A stretch of 64,000 bases of DNA from Ensifer adhaerens (GCF_028993555.1 NZ_CP118610.1:1116001-1180000), one strand, 5' to 3'. Numbered from the stretch's first letter, positions 1-7,540 are shown. Numbers and translations: made by a program. Notes: generated by a model from the letters alone, not told the origin.

Positions 1-1
1 G

Positions 2-316
2 GCGTTTCGCGCCGTTTGTGCGCTGGCGCCGAGCTTTCTGCCTGAGGCCGAGGGCATCACGTATGCGACGGCCGTGTCGCAGCGCCCGCAACGCCGGGCA
101 ACGGAAGACGGCCTTTGGATGCTTTCGTCACGTCTTCGTGGCCTAGCGATCCTCGCCAGCGTTGAGCTGCTGGGCCTTACCCAGGCCGAGGCGAGCCGCG
201 CGGCGCGCATGTCGAGGGCCGCGGTTTCCATCGCCATACGACGCGTCCAGCAGGATCTGCAGCGGCCCCGGATCGAGCGTCTTTATGACGCTGTCGAGCA
301 GAGCCTTTGCCCATGA
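2..316 (+). CDS. HTH DNA-binding phage protein, 5' end outside window
   Basis: The frame is open from the first bases of the window, so the true start is probably upstream; a GTG at 74 is the first internal candidate. The segment LTQAEASRAARMSRAAVS followed by IRRVQQD reads as a helix-turn-helix: a Q-A-E-A helix, a short turn and a second helix with Ser-Arg contacts. The protein ends by ATGA overlap with the primase-like gene at 313, so the two are likely co-translated. A role as a small phage regulator or replication accessory is inferred from the HTH and the position only. Confidence 0.6.
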   Translation, partial: AFRAVCALAPSFLPEAEGITYATAVSQRPQRRATEDGLWMLSSRLRGLAILASVELLGLTQAEASRAARMSRAAVSIAIRRVQQDLQRPRIERLYDAVEQSLCP

Positions 317-1428
317 CCCGCGAGAACGATACCCCCCTGGTCAAAGAACAACTGAAGCGCCGGATCGAAAGCCTTTGCGCCAAGCTGCTGCCCGACGGCC
401 GCCGGCAGGGGCGCCTCTGGGTGGCCCACAATCCTGTGACGGCCGATTACAAGCAGAGTGCCGAATTCAAGGTGGCTCTCAATCGAGACACCGGCGCCTG
501 GAAGGATTGGCGGACCGGCGAGAAGGGCGACGTTATCGGCCTGATCCAGTACCTGCACAATTGCGATTTCCGCGAGGCGCTGGACTGGGCTCGCGATTTC
601 CTCGGCATGCGCAACATGTCGTCGGACCAGCGCCGGCGCCTCCAGGTTGAGGCGCGCCAGGCGCAAGAGGATGCCGAGGCGCGTGCGGCCGAAGATCTGC
701 TGAAGCGCATGCGGCAGGCCGAAAAGCTGTGGGAGCGTGGTTTCCAGGACGGCGCAGGCAGTGCGGCCGAAGCCTATGCCCGCCGATATTTCGCCGCCCG
801 CAACGTGCCGCTCGACGAGATCCCGAACCGCGATCGGCAGACGTTCCGGTTTTCGCCGGCCGAGGAATACTGGAAGCGGGCGCAGTTCCGCTACGAGAAC
901 GGCCGGAGCGTAAAGGTGCAGAAGGGGCCGGAATATCCGGTGATCCTTTCCGCCATGCGGTTGGCAACCGGGCAGATCGCGGCCGTCCACATGACGTTCC
1001 TCGATCCGCTCGGACCCCGCAAGCTGCCGGTTCTGAAAGAAGAGGACGAGAACGCGAAGCTGATGCGCGGCCCCTCAGCCGGCGCCGTCGTGCGCATTTC
1101 CCATGGCCCGGAAGGCGAGCCGCCGGAGACCGCGCAGAAAGCCTATCCGCTGATCATGGGCGAAGGCATCGAGACGACGGCCAGCGCTGCGATCGCCGCG
1201 CCCGAGGCGCGCGCCTGGGCGGCTGGCAGCCTCGCCAACATGCTTTCGGCGCCGATCTGGCTGCCGTGCGTGTCGTCGATCGTGCTGCTGCGCGACCACT
1301 TCAAGCACCACACGACCGAAAAGCAATTCCTGCAGGTGTGCGAAGCGATGGAGCGTTCGGGCAAGCCCTGGACGGCGATCGACAGCCACGTGGGGAACGA
1401 TTTCAACGACTTGATACAGGAGGAATAG
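313..1428 (+). CDS. Toprim-domain DNA primase-like protein
   Basis: A 371-residue protein likely to act in phage DNA replication. The N-terminal part carries the pattern KDWRTGEKGD (about residues 60-70), seen in the zinc-binding/primase family of phages and plasmids. The Toprim core is at about residues 277-370: PLIMGEGIE supplies the conserved glutamate, then a helical stretch, then a strand ending LLRD, and near the C terminus GNDFNDL, the usual DFND motif. The second acidic residue of the classical DxD is missing (RDHF), so metal binding may differ. ATG 313 was chosen because it overlaps the previous stop (ATGA); a TTG at 307 is possible. The next gene starts 4 bases after the stop. Confidence 0.75.
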   Translation: MTRENDTPLVKEQLKRRIESLCAKLLPDGRRQGRLWVAHNPVTADYKQSAEFKVALNRDTGAWKDWRTGEKGDVIGLIQYLHNCDFREALDWARDFLGMRNMSSDQRRRLQVEARQAQEDAEARAAEDLLKRMRQAEKLWERGFQDGAGSAAEAYARRYFAARNVPLDEIPNRDRQTFRFSPAEEYWKRAQFRYENGRSVKVQKGPEYPVILSAMRLATGQIAAVHMTFLDPLGPRKLPVLKEEDENAKLMRGPSAGAVVRISHGPEGEPPETAQKAYPLIMGEGIETTASAAIAAPEARAWAAGSLANMLSAPIWLPCVSSIVLLRDHFKHHTTEKQFLQVCEAMERSGKPWTAIDSHVGNDFNDLIQEE

Positions 1429-1432
1429 GGCG

Positions 1433-1756
1433 ATGGATGACCTTCCGGAAACCTTCAACCTGCCACCGGAGCTACGCGCGAAGGTCGCAGTGATTACCGA
1501 CAAATATCGTCTGTCTCTGGCGATGCAGATGGCAGGCGAACTCTCCGATGCCGGCGTCGACATGCCTACCGCGTTTCAGATCACGGTTGGCGAGCTGGTC
1601 ACTGCCGCCGCCCGCATGGGCATGCTCGGCGCCCTTGGGATCGAGAAGCGGGAGCCCCGCCAGGATCTTTGGATGAAGCGTGCCGCCGAAAGCTTCGATG
1701 ATGCGCGCAGATGGTTCACGGACTGGCAGGCCAGCGAGGAGCCCGACCTTGGCTGA
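1433..1756 (+). CDS. Hypothetical phage protein
   Basis: A 107-residue soluble, mostly helical and acidic protein with no family I recognise. It lies 4 bases after the primase-like gene and overlaps the GapR-type gene by 8 bases, so it belongs to the same translationally coupled replication module. The sequence has no transmembrane segment or cysteines. Codon third positions are G/C rich as in its neighbours, which supports real coding. Confidence 0.6.
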   Translation: MDDLPETFNLPPELRAKVAVITDKYRLSLAMQMAGELSDAGVDMPTAFQITVGELVTAAARMGMLGALGIEKREPRQDLWMKRAAESFDDARRWFTDWQASEEPDLG

Positions 1757-2030
1757 GATCGGCGACAATTCCAGTGCATTCGGCATTGCCCGGGACCAGC
1801 TACGCGCTTTCGTCGAGCGTATCGAGCGCCTGGACGAGGAAGCGAAGTGCCTCAACGACGATCGCAAGGACGTCTATGGCGAGGCCAAGTCGATGGGGTT
1901 CGACGTCAAGATCCTGAAAAAAGTTATCGCGATCCGCCGCAAGGACCATGACCAGCGCATGGAAGAGGAGGCGCTTCTCGACACGTATCTGCAGGCCCTC
2001 GGCATGGTGCCGGCGGCGGAAGAGGAGTGA
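1749..2030 (+). CDS. GapR-family DNA-binding protein (DUF2312)
   Basis: A 93-residue protein matching the GapR/DUF2312 pattern: [19 protein letters not shown], then [20 protein letters not shown], then IRRKDHDQR and a C-terminal [10 protein letters not shown]. In Caulobacter, GapR is a nucleoid-associated protein that encircles overtwisted AT-rich DNA and assists topoisomerases during replication. The start is taken as TTG 1749, because GAGGA lies eight bases upstream and the conserved region begins just after it; a GTG at 1680 would add 23 unlike residues. The position inside a replication module suggests a role in phage DNA topology or in altering host chromosome structure (inference). Confidence 0.85.
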   Translation: MAEIGDNSSAFGIARDQLRAFVERIERLDEEAKCLNDDRKDVYGEAKSMGFDVKILKKVIAIRRKDHDQRMEEEALLDTYLQALGMVPAAEEE

Positions 2031-2036
2031 GTGAAC

Positions 2037-3443
2037 ATGGCAAGGAGAAGGAAAGGCAATGCGCAGAAGTCAGCAAGCGGCAAGCCGCAGATTGTCGACG
2101 CGGCGGTTTCGCCGGCAGCAGTGGCACCGGAAGCAGAAGCGGCACTGGATCTCGGTGATAGTGCGGCCGCTGCAGCAGCAGGGCTGCAACACCAGGCTGG
2201 AACGCATGATCCGGCGCTCGACAGTGCCGCTGGGAATTCTGGGGGCGTAGCCGATGGGCAAGATACAGAAAATGGTCTGGCCCCAGGGCAAGAACTTGAA
2301 ACCGCAGCCGAAGGGCAGGGCGCCGGTGCAGCCGATACCGGGACCGAAGCCCCGGAAGACGCCGGCGGAGAAGCGGAAGGATCAGGAGTATCGACTGGCA
2401 CTCTCGAAGGGGCACTATCCTCGGGGCGAATTGCTGGAACCGCTGGCGTTGAGCCCGTGCCAGTTGGCGATGCCATCGGTGGAATACCTTCAACTGATGG
2501 AGGTGCGACAGGAACTGGTGGAAACATTCTTCCTGACGCCGGAGCAGATGGGAGCAAAACCAACATCGTCGAGCACGGTAGCGATGGTCGCAGCACCGAG
2601 AATGACGGCGGCGCAGCTGGCGGCGCTGGCAAACTTGATGGTGGCGCCGGCGCCGAGCCGGGAACCGATCGAGGTGACGGAAGCGGAGTACCAGGCACTG
2701 GTGAAAACGGCGTCGGCAAGCCAGATCTCGGCCCAGACGCCGGAAATGCTGATGAGCAGTCAGCGCACCTATCGGGGGGCGGTGTTCGTGGTGAAGCCGG
2801 AGCCAGCGCCGTTGGAGGGGGAGATCCTGCCTCCGGAGCCGGTGAGCGTGTCGATCTCGAACGATATGGTTTTTCTGAGCAATCCGCCGCTCGATCCGAG
2901 GCTGGAGGAAATGTGGGAGAGGCATCGCGAGAGGATCCAGAACGCGAGCGACGCGATGATGGTGGCAGCGATTACCGGTGGCTGGAAGGTGTAGGCTCGG
3001 AACGCGTCTCCCCGATCGACGACGCTGTCTCGGCTGCCGAGACGGCCGCCTGGAACGTCGTCGTCTTCCTCGGCAATAACCATCTGTCCGAGCTCGGAAA
3101 CTTCCGTATCCACGTTCTTACCGGATACGCCGGATCCGCCGGCACCAATGCCATGGCCGAGCTGGTGCGCAAGATCGGCAAGGAACGGGCGACGCCGGAG
3201 GTTTGCGCGCAGCAGCTGAAGATCCTCGGCATGCTCGATCATCCGGAGCTGTCGGAGGCCGAGACGCTGATCGTCCAGACCTTCATCAACATCGTCGCCG
3301 GGGTGGACGCCTTCGACAAGACCGTGGCTGAGCGGCGGGCTGCTGCCGATCGGCAGCCCGAGGAGCGCAAGCCGATCCCCATCGAGGATACGACCATGGA
3401 GACCGTCGACGACGCCATGGCGACTTGGGGAGGGCGTGGCTGA
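2037..3443 (+). CDS. Hypothetical protein, acidic Gly/Ala-rich N-terminal half
   Basis: An open frame of 468 codons behind a good GAGGAG site. Residues about 20-300 are low complexity (Gly, Ala, Asp, Glu, Ser); residues after about 320 (AAWNVVVFLGNN onward) look like a folded helical domain. From about 3000 to the stop, third positions are G/C rich as expected, but between 2254 and 2994 the coding signal is in the other frame. The 5' two thirds may therefore be open only because the overlapping gene almost never has T in its third position. A GTG at 2913, preceded by GGAGG, would give a shorter 176-residue protein covering the folded part and may be the true gene. Function unknown. Confidence 0.5.
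   Translation: MARRRKGNAQKSASGKPQIVDAAVSPAAVAPEAEAALDLGDSAAAAAAGLQHQAGTHDPALDSAAGNSGGVADGQDTENGLAPGQELETAAEGQGAGAADTGTEAPEDAGGEAEGSGVSTGTLEGALSSGRIAGTAGVEPVPVGDAIGGIPSTDGGATGTGGNILPDAGADGSKTNIVEHGSDGRSTENDGGAAGGAGKLDGGAGAEPGTDRGDGSGVPGTGENGVGKPDLGPDAGNADEQSAHLSGGGVRGEAGASAVGGGDPASGAGERVDLERYGFSEQSAARSEAGGNVGEASREDPERERRDDGGSDYRWLEGVGSERVSPIDDAVSAAETAAWNVVVFLGNNHLSELGNFRIHVLTGYAGSAGTNAMAELVRKIGKERATPEVCAQQLKILGMLDHPELSEAETLIVQTFINIVAGVDAFDKTVAERRAAADRQPEERKPIPIEDTTMETVDDAMATWGGRG
2254..2994 (+). CDS. Hypothetical protein overlapping in another frame
   Basis: A 246-residue frame lying entirely inside the longer open frame 2037-3443. It has strong G/C third positions and a normal residue mixture: a Lys/Pro-rich basic N terminus (KPQPKGRAPVQPIPGPK), then mixed helices, with a Trp-rich end. 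A GGGGG site precedes ATG 2254. In the same frame just upstream, 2059-2250 encodes a 63-residue Arg-rich peptide (WHRKQKRHW) ending four bases before this start. No family is recognised. On codon use this is more likely to be the translated frame than the one it overlaps; both could be used. Confidence 0.5.
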   Translation: MGKIQKMVWPQGKNLKPQPKGRAPVQPIPGPKPRKTPAEKRKDQEYRLALSKGHYPRGELLEPLALSPCQLAMPSVEYLQLMEVRQELVETFFLTPEQMGAKPTSSSTVAMVAAPRMTAAQLAALANLMVAPAPSREPIEVTEAEYQALVKTASASQISAQTPEMLMSSQRTYRGAVFVVKPEPAPLEGEILPPEPVSVSISNDMVFLSNPPLDPRLEEMWERHRERIQNASDAMMVAAITGGWKV

Positions 3444-3841
3444 TGGGCAAGCTCAGAGAGGCGGCCGGCCGAATGGTCGACCAGATGGAAGCTCATAGTG
3501 GCGGCGATCGCCGTCGTGAGGCTGCGAAGGCGCGGCTTCAGCACCATGCCGCAGAGGCCGAGGTTGCGCGTGAGGAACTGCGCCGATCAACGCAGCCCTT
3601 TCTTACCGGTGACCTGGTCGAGCTGAAGTCCGGCGGCTTTCAGATGATGGTCGAGGGCGTCGATCAGCGCTGCGGCGAGGATTATTGGACCGTCCACCTC
3701 GTCTGGAACACGTTCATCGACCGCGCTGAAATCTCCCGCGACAGCTTGCCGTCGAGCTGCCTGCAACTGGTGCCGATCGTCGATGGTCGGTTCCGTCCGA
3801 CGCGCAGCAGTCGTGACCTGGACACCGATATCCCGTTCTGA
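3443..3841 (+). CDS. YodC-like (DUF2158) phage protein
   Basis: A 132-residue protein. Residues about 1-50 form a charged helix rich in Glu, Arg and Ala. The rest matches the YodC/DUF2158 pattern: a GDLVELKSGG turn, a beta strand MMVEGV, then HLVWN and a final SLPSSCLQLV. YodC proteins are small, probably beta-barrel proteins of unknown function that are common in prophages. The start ATG 3443 overlaps the upstream stop (ATGA); an in-frame GTG at 3425 is less likely. It is followed by a hairpin and the Tad2-type gene. Confidence 0.6.
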   Translation: MGKLREAAGRMVDQMEAHSGGDRRREAAKARLQHHAAEAEVAREELRRSTQPFLTGDLVELKSGGFQMMVEGVDQRCGEDYWTVHLVWNTFIDRAEISRDSLPSSCLQLVPIVDGRFRPTRSSRDLDTDIPF

Positions 3842-3848
3842 CCATCCC

Positions 3849-3887
3849 GGCCGGCAATGGTGCCGGCCGCAACACGAGGAGAAGAGC
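3849..3887 (+). promoter_or_regulatory. Intercistronic hairpin plus strong ribosome site
   Basis: GGCCGGC (3849-3855) pairs with GCCGGCC (3862-3868) around a six-base loop, followed by ACGAGGAGAAGAGC and ATG 3888. The same arrangement recurs before ATG 4447. It may isolate translation of the following gene from its neighbour or stabilise processed mRNA (inference). Confidence 0.5.
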
Positions 3888-4403
3888 ATGAAAAACTACT
3901 ACGGCACAAAGCTTGTCACCGCCCTGGCGATGACGCGGCTTGCGTACAATGACTATCGTGGCTGGCAGCTGCCGACGGATGAGAATGGCGCCGATGAAGG
4001 CTACCTGGTCGAGTACCAGGACGGCGGCGCCGGCAATCATCCGAACCACGCTGGCTATATCTCCTGGTCTCCCAAGGCGCAATTCGACGCGGCGTATCAG
4101 CCGACTGGAGCCATGTCGTTCGGCCACGCCCTCGCTGCGCTGAAGGCCGGCGAGCGCGTTGCCCGTGCAGGTTGGAACGGCAAGGGCATGTGGCTCGCGC
4201 TCAGTGGGCCGAACGGACCGCGAGAAATCGCCTACGAAAACTTCTGGTCAAGGCACGCCAGCGAGTATGCCCGCCTGAATGGCGGATCTGCGGCCGTGTT
4301 GCCTTGCATCATCATGAAGACTGCAACCGGCGAGATCCTGATGGGCTGGCTCGCCAGCCAGACCGACATGCTCGCCGACGACTGGACGATCGTCGAGGAC
4401 TGA
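3888..4403 (+). CDS. Tad2-like DUF2829 protein, putative anti-Thoeris
   Basis: A 171-residue protein with two parts. Residues 1-75 form a module common in prophage proteins (YYGTKLVTALAMTRLAYND, then RGWQLPTDENGADEGYLVEY and GYISWSPK). Residues 76-171 are a DUF2829 domain: MSFGHALAALKAGERVARAG, WNGKGMWLAL, a central PCIIMKTATGEI, and the C-terminal hallmark WLASQTDMLADDW. DUF2829 is the Tad2 family, shown in other phages to bind and sequester cyclic ADP-ribose-type signals of the Thoeris defence and, in some members, CBASS cyclic nucleotides. Activity here is inferred from the family. The start ATG 3888 has an excellent GAGGAG site. It lies in a small accessory block with the YodC-like and Gp49-family genes. 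Confidence 0.8.
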   Translation: MKNYYGTKLVTALAMTRLAYNDYRGWQLPTDENGADEGYLVEYQDGGAGNHPNHAGYISWSPKAQFDAAYQPTGAMSFGHALAALKAGERVARAGWNGKGMWLALSGPNGPREIAYENFWSRHASEYARLNGGSAAVLPCIIMKTATGEILMGWLASQTDMLADDWTIVED

Positions 4404-4410
4404 ACCCGGC

Positions 4411-4446
4411 CCGGCATTTGGTGCCGGCCACAACGAGGAGAAGAGC
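4411..4446 (+). promoter_or_regulatory. Second copy of the hairpin-ribosome-site cassette
   Basis: CCGGC (4411-4415) pairs with GCCGG (4423-4427), then ACGAGGAGAAGAGC before ATG 4447. The 3' part, from GGTGCCGGCC to the start codon, is nearly identical to the stretch before ATG 3888, so it looks like a duplicated leader. Confidence 0.5.
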
Positions 4447-4785
4447 ATGAAAGATGAAGACGCCATCGAGCGGGAAATCCAGAGCAAGGGGCTCAATGCG
4501 CCGCGGCTGACGCCGACGCGCATCGATGCCGTGATCGCATCCGAGCAGTATCACGTCTTCCCGGGCACCACGCTGACCGTCTGCGCTCTGACGCTGCGGA
4601 ATGGGTTCAACGTGACCGGCGAGAGCGCGGCCGCCAGCCCGGAAAACTTCGACGAGGAAATCGGCCGAAAGATCGCCCGCGAAAATGCTCGCAACAAGAT
4701 CTGGGCGCTGGAAGGCTACCTGTTGAAGCAGTGGCTGCACGAAGGCGCCGGAGACTACGTGGCCGCGAGCGAAATCGGCTTCTGA
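4447..4785 (+). CDS. Gp49-family phage protein
   Basis: A 112-residue protein matching the Gp49/gp66 family (phage_gp49_66): IDAVIASEQYHVFPGTTLTV, then LRNGFNVTGESA, NFDEEIGRKIARENA and KIWALEGYLL. The family is widespread in tailed phages and prophages of Proteobacteria; its function is unknown. It is translated from a duplicated leader like that of the upstream Tad2-type gene and is often found close to DUF2829 proteins, so the two may belong to one accessory block. Confidence 0.8.
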   Translation: MKDEDAIEREIQSKGLNAPRLTPTRIDAVIASEQYHVFPGTTLTVCALTLRNGFNVTGESAAASPENFDEEIGRKIARENARNKIWALEGYLLKQWLHEGAGDYVAASEIGF

Positions 4786-4792
4786 CCCATGC

Positions 4793-4820
4793 CCGCGGCG
4801 CCAGACGAGGGGCGCCGCGG
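4793..4820 (+). terminator. GC-rich hairpin, possible weak terminator or attenuator
   Basis: CCGCGGCGCC (4793-4802) and GGCGCCGCGG (4811-4820) form a perfect ten-base stem with an eight-base loop, followed by TTTCC. It falls between the Gp49-family stop and the preferred start of the helicase gene. Confidence 0.45.
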
Positions 4821-4845
4821 TTTCCATTCCAGATGCGGGCTGACA

Positions 4846-6756
4846 ATGACCAGGAAAACAAAAGAACAGCGCGGCGTTGCGGCCGTGCGGGCCAAGGTGC
4901 TCGATGGGCTCGAAGATCTGGAAGAGGCAAGGGACCTTTCCGATCCGGATCCGAACAATAACCGCGACGGCATCAAGGCGGGCCAGTGGGAAGGTTTTCC
5001 CCACGGCAAGATGCCGCCGGGCTGCCCGATCACTGTGCTCGGCATGAAGGGCGAAACGGTCTATGTGATCTCGGCGACCGGCTTCCTCTATGAGGTTTCC
5101 AAGTGGGATCACCCGACGCTGGTCAAGCTCTTCTCTCCCTATGTCAACTATCTGAAGTGGGCCTGGCCGGCCTTCACCAAGGCCAAGACTGAAGAAGATG
5201 GCACTGTGATCCCGCCGAAGGTCGATCGCGTTGCGCGCGACAAGGCTGTAGAGGCCATTATCGCCGAGGCCGGCCGGCGCGGCACCTTCGACCCCTCGGA
5301 GAACGTGCGCGGCCGCGGCGGCTGGAAGAGCGGCGACAATTTCGTCTGGCACTCCGGCAAATACCTGTTCTCGACCGACATCAAGCAGGGCATCGCCGTT
5401 AAGCCCGATGTCATGCGGATGAAGCCGGGCGAGCACGAGGGCTATTTCTACGCCCAGGACAGCGACACGATGCGGCCGTGGAAGACGACGATCGAGACGC
5501 GGGACAGTCCGGCGCACGAAATCCTGCAGCATCTCAAGACGTGGAACTGGGAACGCGGCTATATCGACCCGATCTTCACGCTGGGCTGGATCTGTGACGC
5601 CTTTCTTTCCGGCGCGCTCGACCAGCGGCCGATCATCTTCGTGACTGGCGGCCCTGGTACCGGTAAATCGGCGCTGCAGCGCTATATCCGATCGCTCTAT
5701 GAGAACACGATTTTCGCGACCTCGAACACGACGGCCGCCGGCATCTATCAGACCATGGGCCACGATAGCCGGCCGATCGCCGTCGACGAATTCGAGCGCA
5801 CGGCCAATTCGCACAAGCAGACCGCCATCATCGAGATCGCGCGCCAGGCCTATTCCGGCGACAAGGGCTATCGCGGCGGCTCGGACGGCTCGTCCAGCCA
5901 GTTCGAGCTGAACAACGCCTTCATGTTCACCGCGATCCTGAAGCCGCATATGGAGCAGCAGGACAAGACGCGCATGGCGATCATGCAGCTGAACCCGCTA
6001 AGGGCCCATGGCGAGCGGCCGATCGTGAAGGACTTTTGGGGCCGGCAACTGCTTCGCCAGGTGATGGACGGTTACCACGATTTCGTGACGCGGATCCTGC
6101 CGAAGTGGCGCGAGATCCTTTCCGACGATCGTCTGCGCTTCGACAGCCGCGCGATCGACACCTACGGCACCTTGCTCGCCGGCGCCGAGTTGCTGGTGGG
6201 TGAAGTCGGCATGATTGACGGCGGGTTTCCAGCAACGAGCGACGGCAGCGGAAAAATCGATATCCACTATCTCAAGGACATCCTCGAAGTCGCCACCTCG
6301 GCCGAGCGCGCCAACCAGCTGCCGAAATGGCAGGACGTCATCGAGCGGATCCTTGGCTGCAAGCTCGACGCTTATAAGAGTGGTGAGCGCCTTACCGTGG
6401 GCGCGGTCATCGAGCAGCTTGAGGACACTGGGCGTAGTGAGTTCGATATCATCGATGCCCGCGCCCGCCTGGCGCTGCTCGGCCTCGGCATACGGGATAT
6501 CCCGAAGAACGATGAAAACAATCCCTGCGGCGGCTATGCGCTGGCGATCCCGATGAGCGACGTCAATCTGAACAAGCTCTTTGCCGATAGCGAGTTTGCG
6601 AATGGCGGCTGGACTGACGCGCTGCACCTCGGCCCGCAGGAGATCATTCCCCGCGGCCTGGCGAAGGCCATGAAGACGGTAAAGATTAACCGCGCCTCGA
6701 AGACGTGCGTGCTCGTCGACCTGCAGGCATATGACGCGTGGGTGGACCGGGAATGA
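4846..6756 (+). CDS. Phage P-loop helicase / primase-helicase-like protein
   Basis: A 636-residue protein. A Walker A motif GGPGTGKS is at about residues 268-275 and a Walker B-like PIAVDEFE at about 310-317. Between them lies a polar motif ATSNTTAAGIYQ, and after them AFMFTAILKP, a sensor-1-like strand. This resembles the superfamily 3-type or virulence-protein-E-like ATPases used by phages for replication. The 260-residue N-terminal region shows no clear primase motif. ATG 4846 was chosen because the alternative ATG 4789 would put a perfect hairpin inside the coding region and lacks a ribosome site. The gene ends by ATGA overlap with the PP-loop gene. The helicase role is an inference from the ATPase core and neighbours. 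Confidence 0.7.
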   Translation: MTRKTKEQRGVAAVRAKVLDGLEDLEEARDLSDPDPNNNRDGIKAGQWEGFPHGKMPPGCPITVLGMKGETVYVISATGFLYEVSKWDHPTLVKLFSPYVNYLKWAWPAFTKAKTEEDGTVIPPKVDRVARDKAVEAIIAEAGRRGTFDPSENVRGRGGWKSGDNFVWHSGKYLFSTDIKQGIAVKPDVMRMKPGEHEGYFYAQDSDTMRPWKTTIETRDSPAHEILQHLKTWNWERGYIDPIFTLGWICDAFLSGALDQRPIIFVTGGPGTGKSALQRYIRSLYENTIFATSNTTAAGIYQTMGHDSRPIAVDEFERTANSHKQTAIIEIARQAYSGDKGYRGGSDGSSSQFELNNAFMFTAILKPHMEQQDKTRMAIMQLNPLRAHGERPIVKDFWGRQLLRQVMDGYHDFVTRILPKWREILSDDRLRFDSRAIDTYGTLLAGAELLVGEVGMIDGGFPATSDGSGKIDIHYLKDILEVATSAERANQLPKWQDVIERILGCKLDAYKSGERLTVGAVIEQLEDTGRSEFDIIDARARLALLGLGIRDIPKNDENNPCGGYALAIPMSDVNLNKLFADSEFANGGWTDALHLGPQEIIPRGLAKAMKTVKINRASKTCVLVDLQAYDAWVDRE

Positions 6757-7484
6757 TCGAGAACCTGATCGAGCGCGGCGCGCTGTTCGTCATAAACCAC
6801 AGCGCCGGCAAAGACAGCCAGGCCATGACGATCAGGCTGCGCAAGCTGGTGCCGGCCGAGCAGATGCTCGTCATCCATGCGGATCTCGGCGAGGTCGAAT
6901 GGCGTGGCAACATCGAGCACATCAAGTCGACGATCGGCGATCTGCCGCTGATCGTTTGCCGCAATGAAAACCGGACGTTCCTCGACATGGTCGAGCAGCG
7001 CGGCATGTGGCCAAGCCCGAGCCAGCGCCAATGCACCAGCGACCAAAAGCGCAATCCCATCGAGCGTGAAATCCGCCGCTATCTGAAGGCCAAGCCCCAG
7101 TTCGGCGGCCTGGTCGTCAATTGCATGGGGATCCGCGCGGCAGAGAGCCCGGCCCGCAGCAAGCAGACACCGTTCCGCAAGGTGGATGGGAACAGCCTCG
7201 GCGGCCGCGAGTGGTATAACTGGCTACCCATCTTCGAGCTTTCAACCGAGGAGGTCTTTGCGGCGATCGCGGCGGCCGGCGAGGTGCCGCACTGGGCCTA
7301 TGCCGGCGGCATGTCGCGCCTCTCCTGCGTGTTCTGCATTATGGCGAGCCGTGCTGATCTGCGCACCGCCGCGGCGCTCAATCCCGATCTGTATCGTCGT
7401 TATGTCGAGCTGGAGAAGCGGATCGGCCACACGATGTCGATGGAGCGCCGGCCGCTGGAAGAGGTGACGGGCATCCCAGTCTGA
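6753..7484 (+). CDS. PP-loop protein of the PAPS reductase/DndC family
   Basis: A 243-residue protein with the PP-loop signature HSAGKDSQAM at about residues 16-25, which binds ATP or an adenylated substrate, followed by HADLGEVEW and later NWLPIFELSTEEVF, the usual helix of this family. A CVFC pair at residues 192-195, in SRLSCVFCIMAS, resembles the cysteine motif of PAPS reductases and DndC. Phage members are common; proposed roles include sulfur activation, DNA or tRNA modification. No DndD/E or other modification gene is seen next to it. The start ATG 6753 overlaps the helicase stop. A strong terminator follows, so it closes the left operon. Confidence 0.75.
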   Translation: MIENLIERGALFVINHSAGKDSQAMTIRLRKLVPAEQMLVIHADLGEVEWRGNIEHIKSTIGDLPLIVCRNENRTFLDMVEQRGMWPSPSQRQCTSDQKRNPIEREIRRYLKAKPQFGGLVVNCMGIRAAESPARSKQTPFRKVDGNSLGGREWYNWLPIFELSTEEVFAAIAAAGEVPHWAYAGGMSRLSCVFCIMASRADLRTAAALNPDLYRRYVELEKRIGHTMSMERRPLEEVTGIPV

Positions 7485-7511
7485 ACCCTGACCCCGCCAG
7501 CGCAACACAGC

Positions 7512-7540
7512 GGCCCGCCAGAGCGATTTGGCGGGCCTTT
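7512..7540 (+). terminator. Rho-independent terminator
   Basis: GGCCCGCC (7512-7519) pairs with GGCGGGCC (7530-7537) around a ten-base loop, followed by TTT and a pyrimidine-rich run. It ends the replication/accessory operon. Confidence 0.8.

Noticed and set aside
1924..2925. Minus-strand open frames across the overlapping-frame zone
   Set aside because: His/Arg/Leu- or Pro/Ser/Ala-rich translations typical of antisense to GC-rich genes; no ribosome sites.
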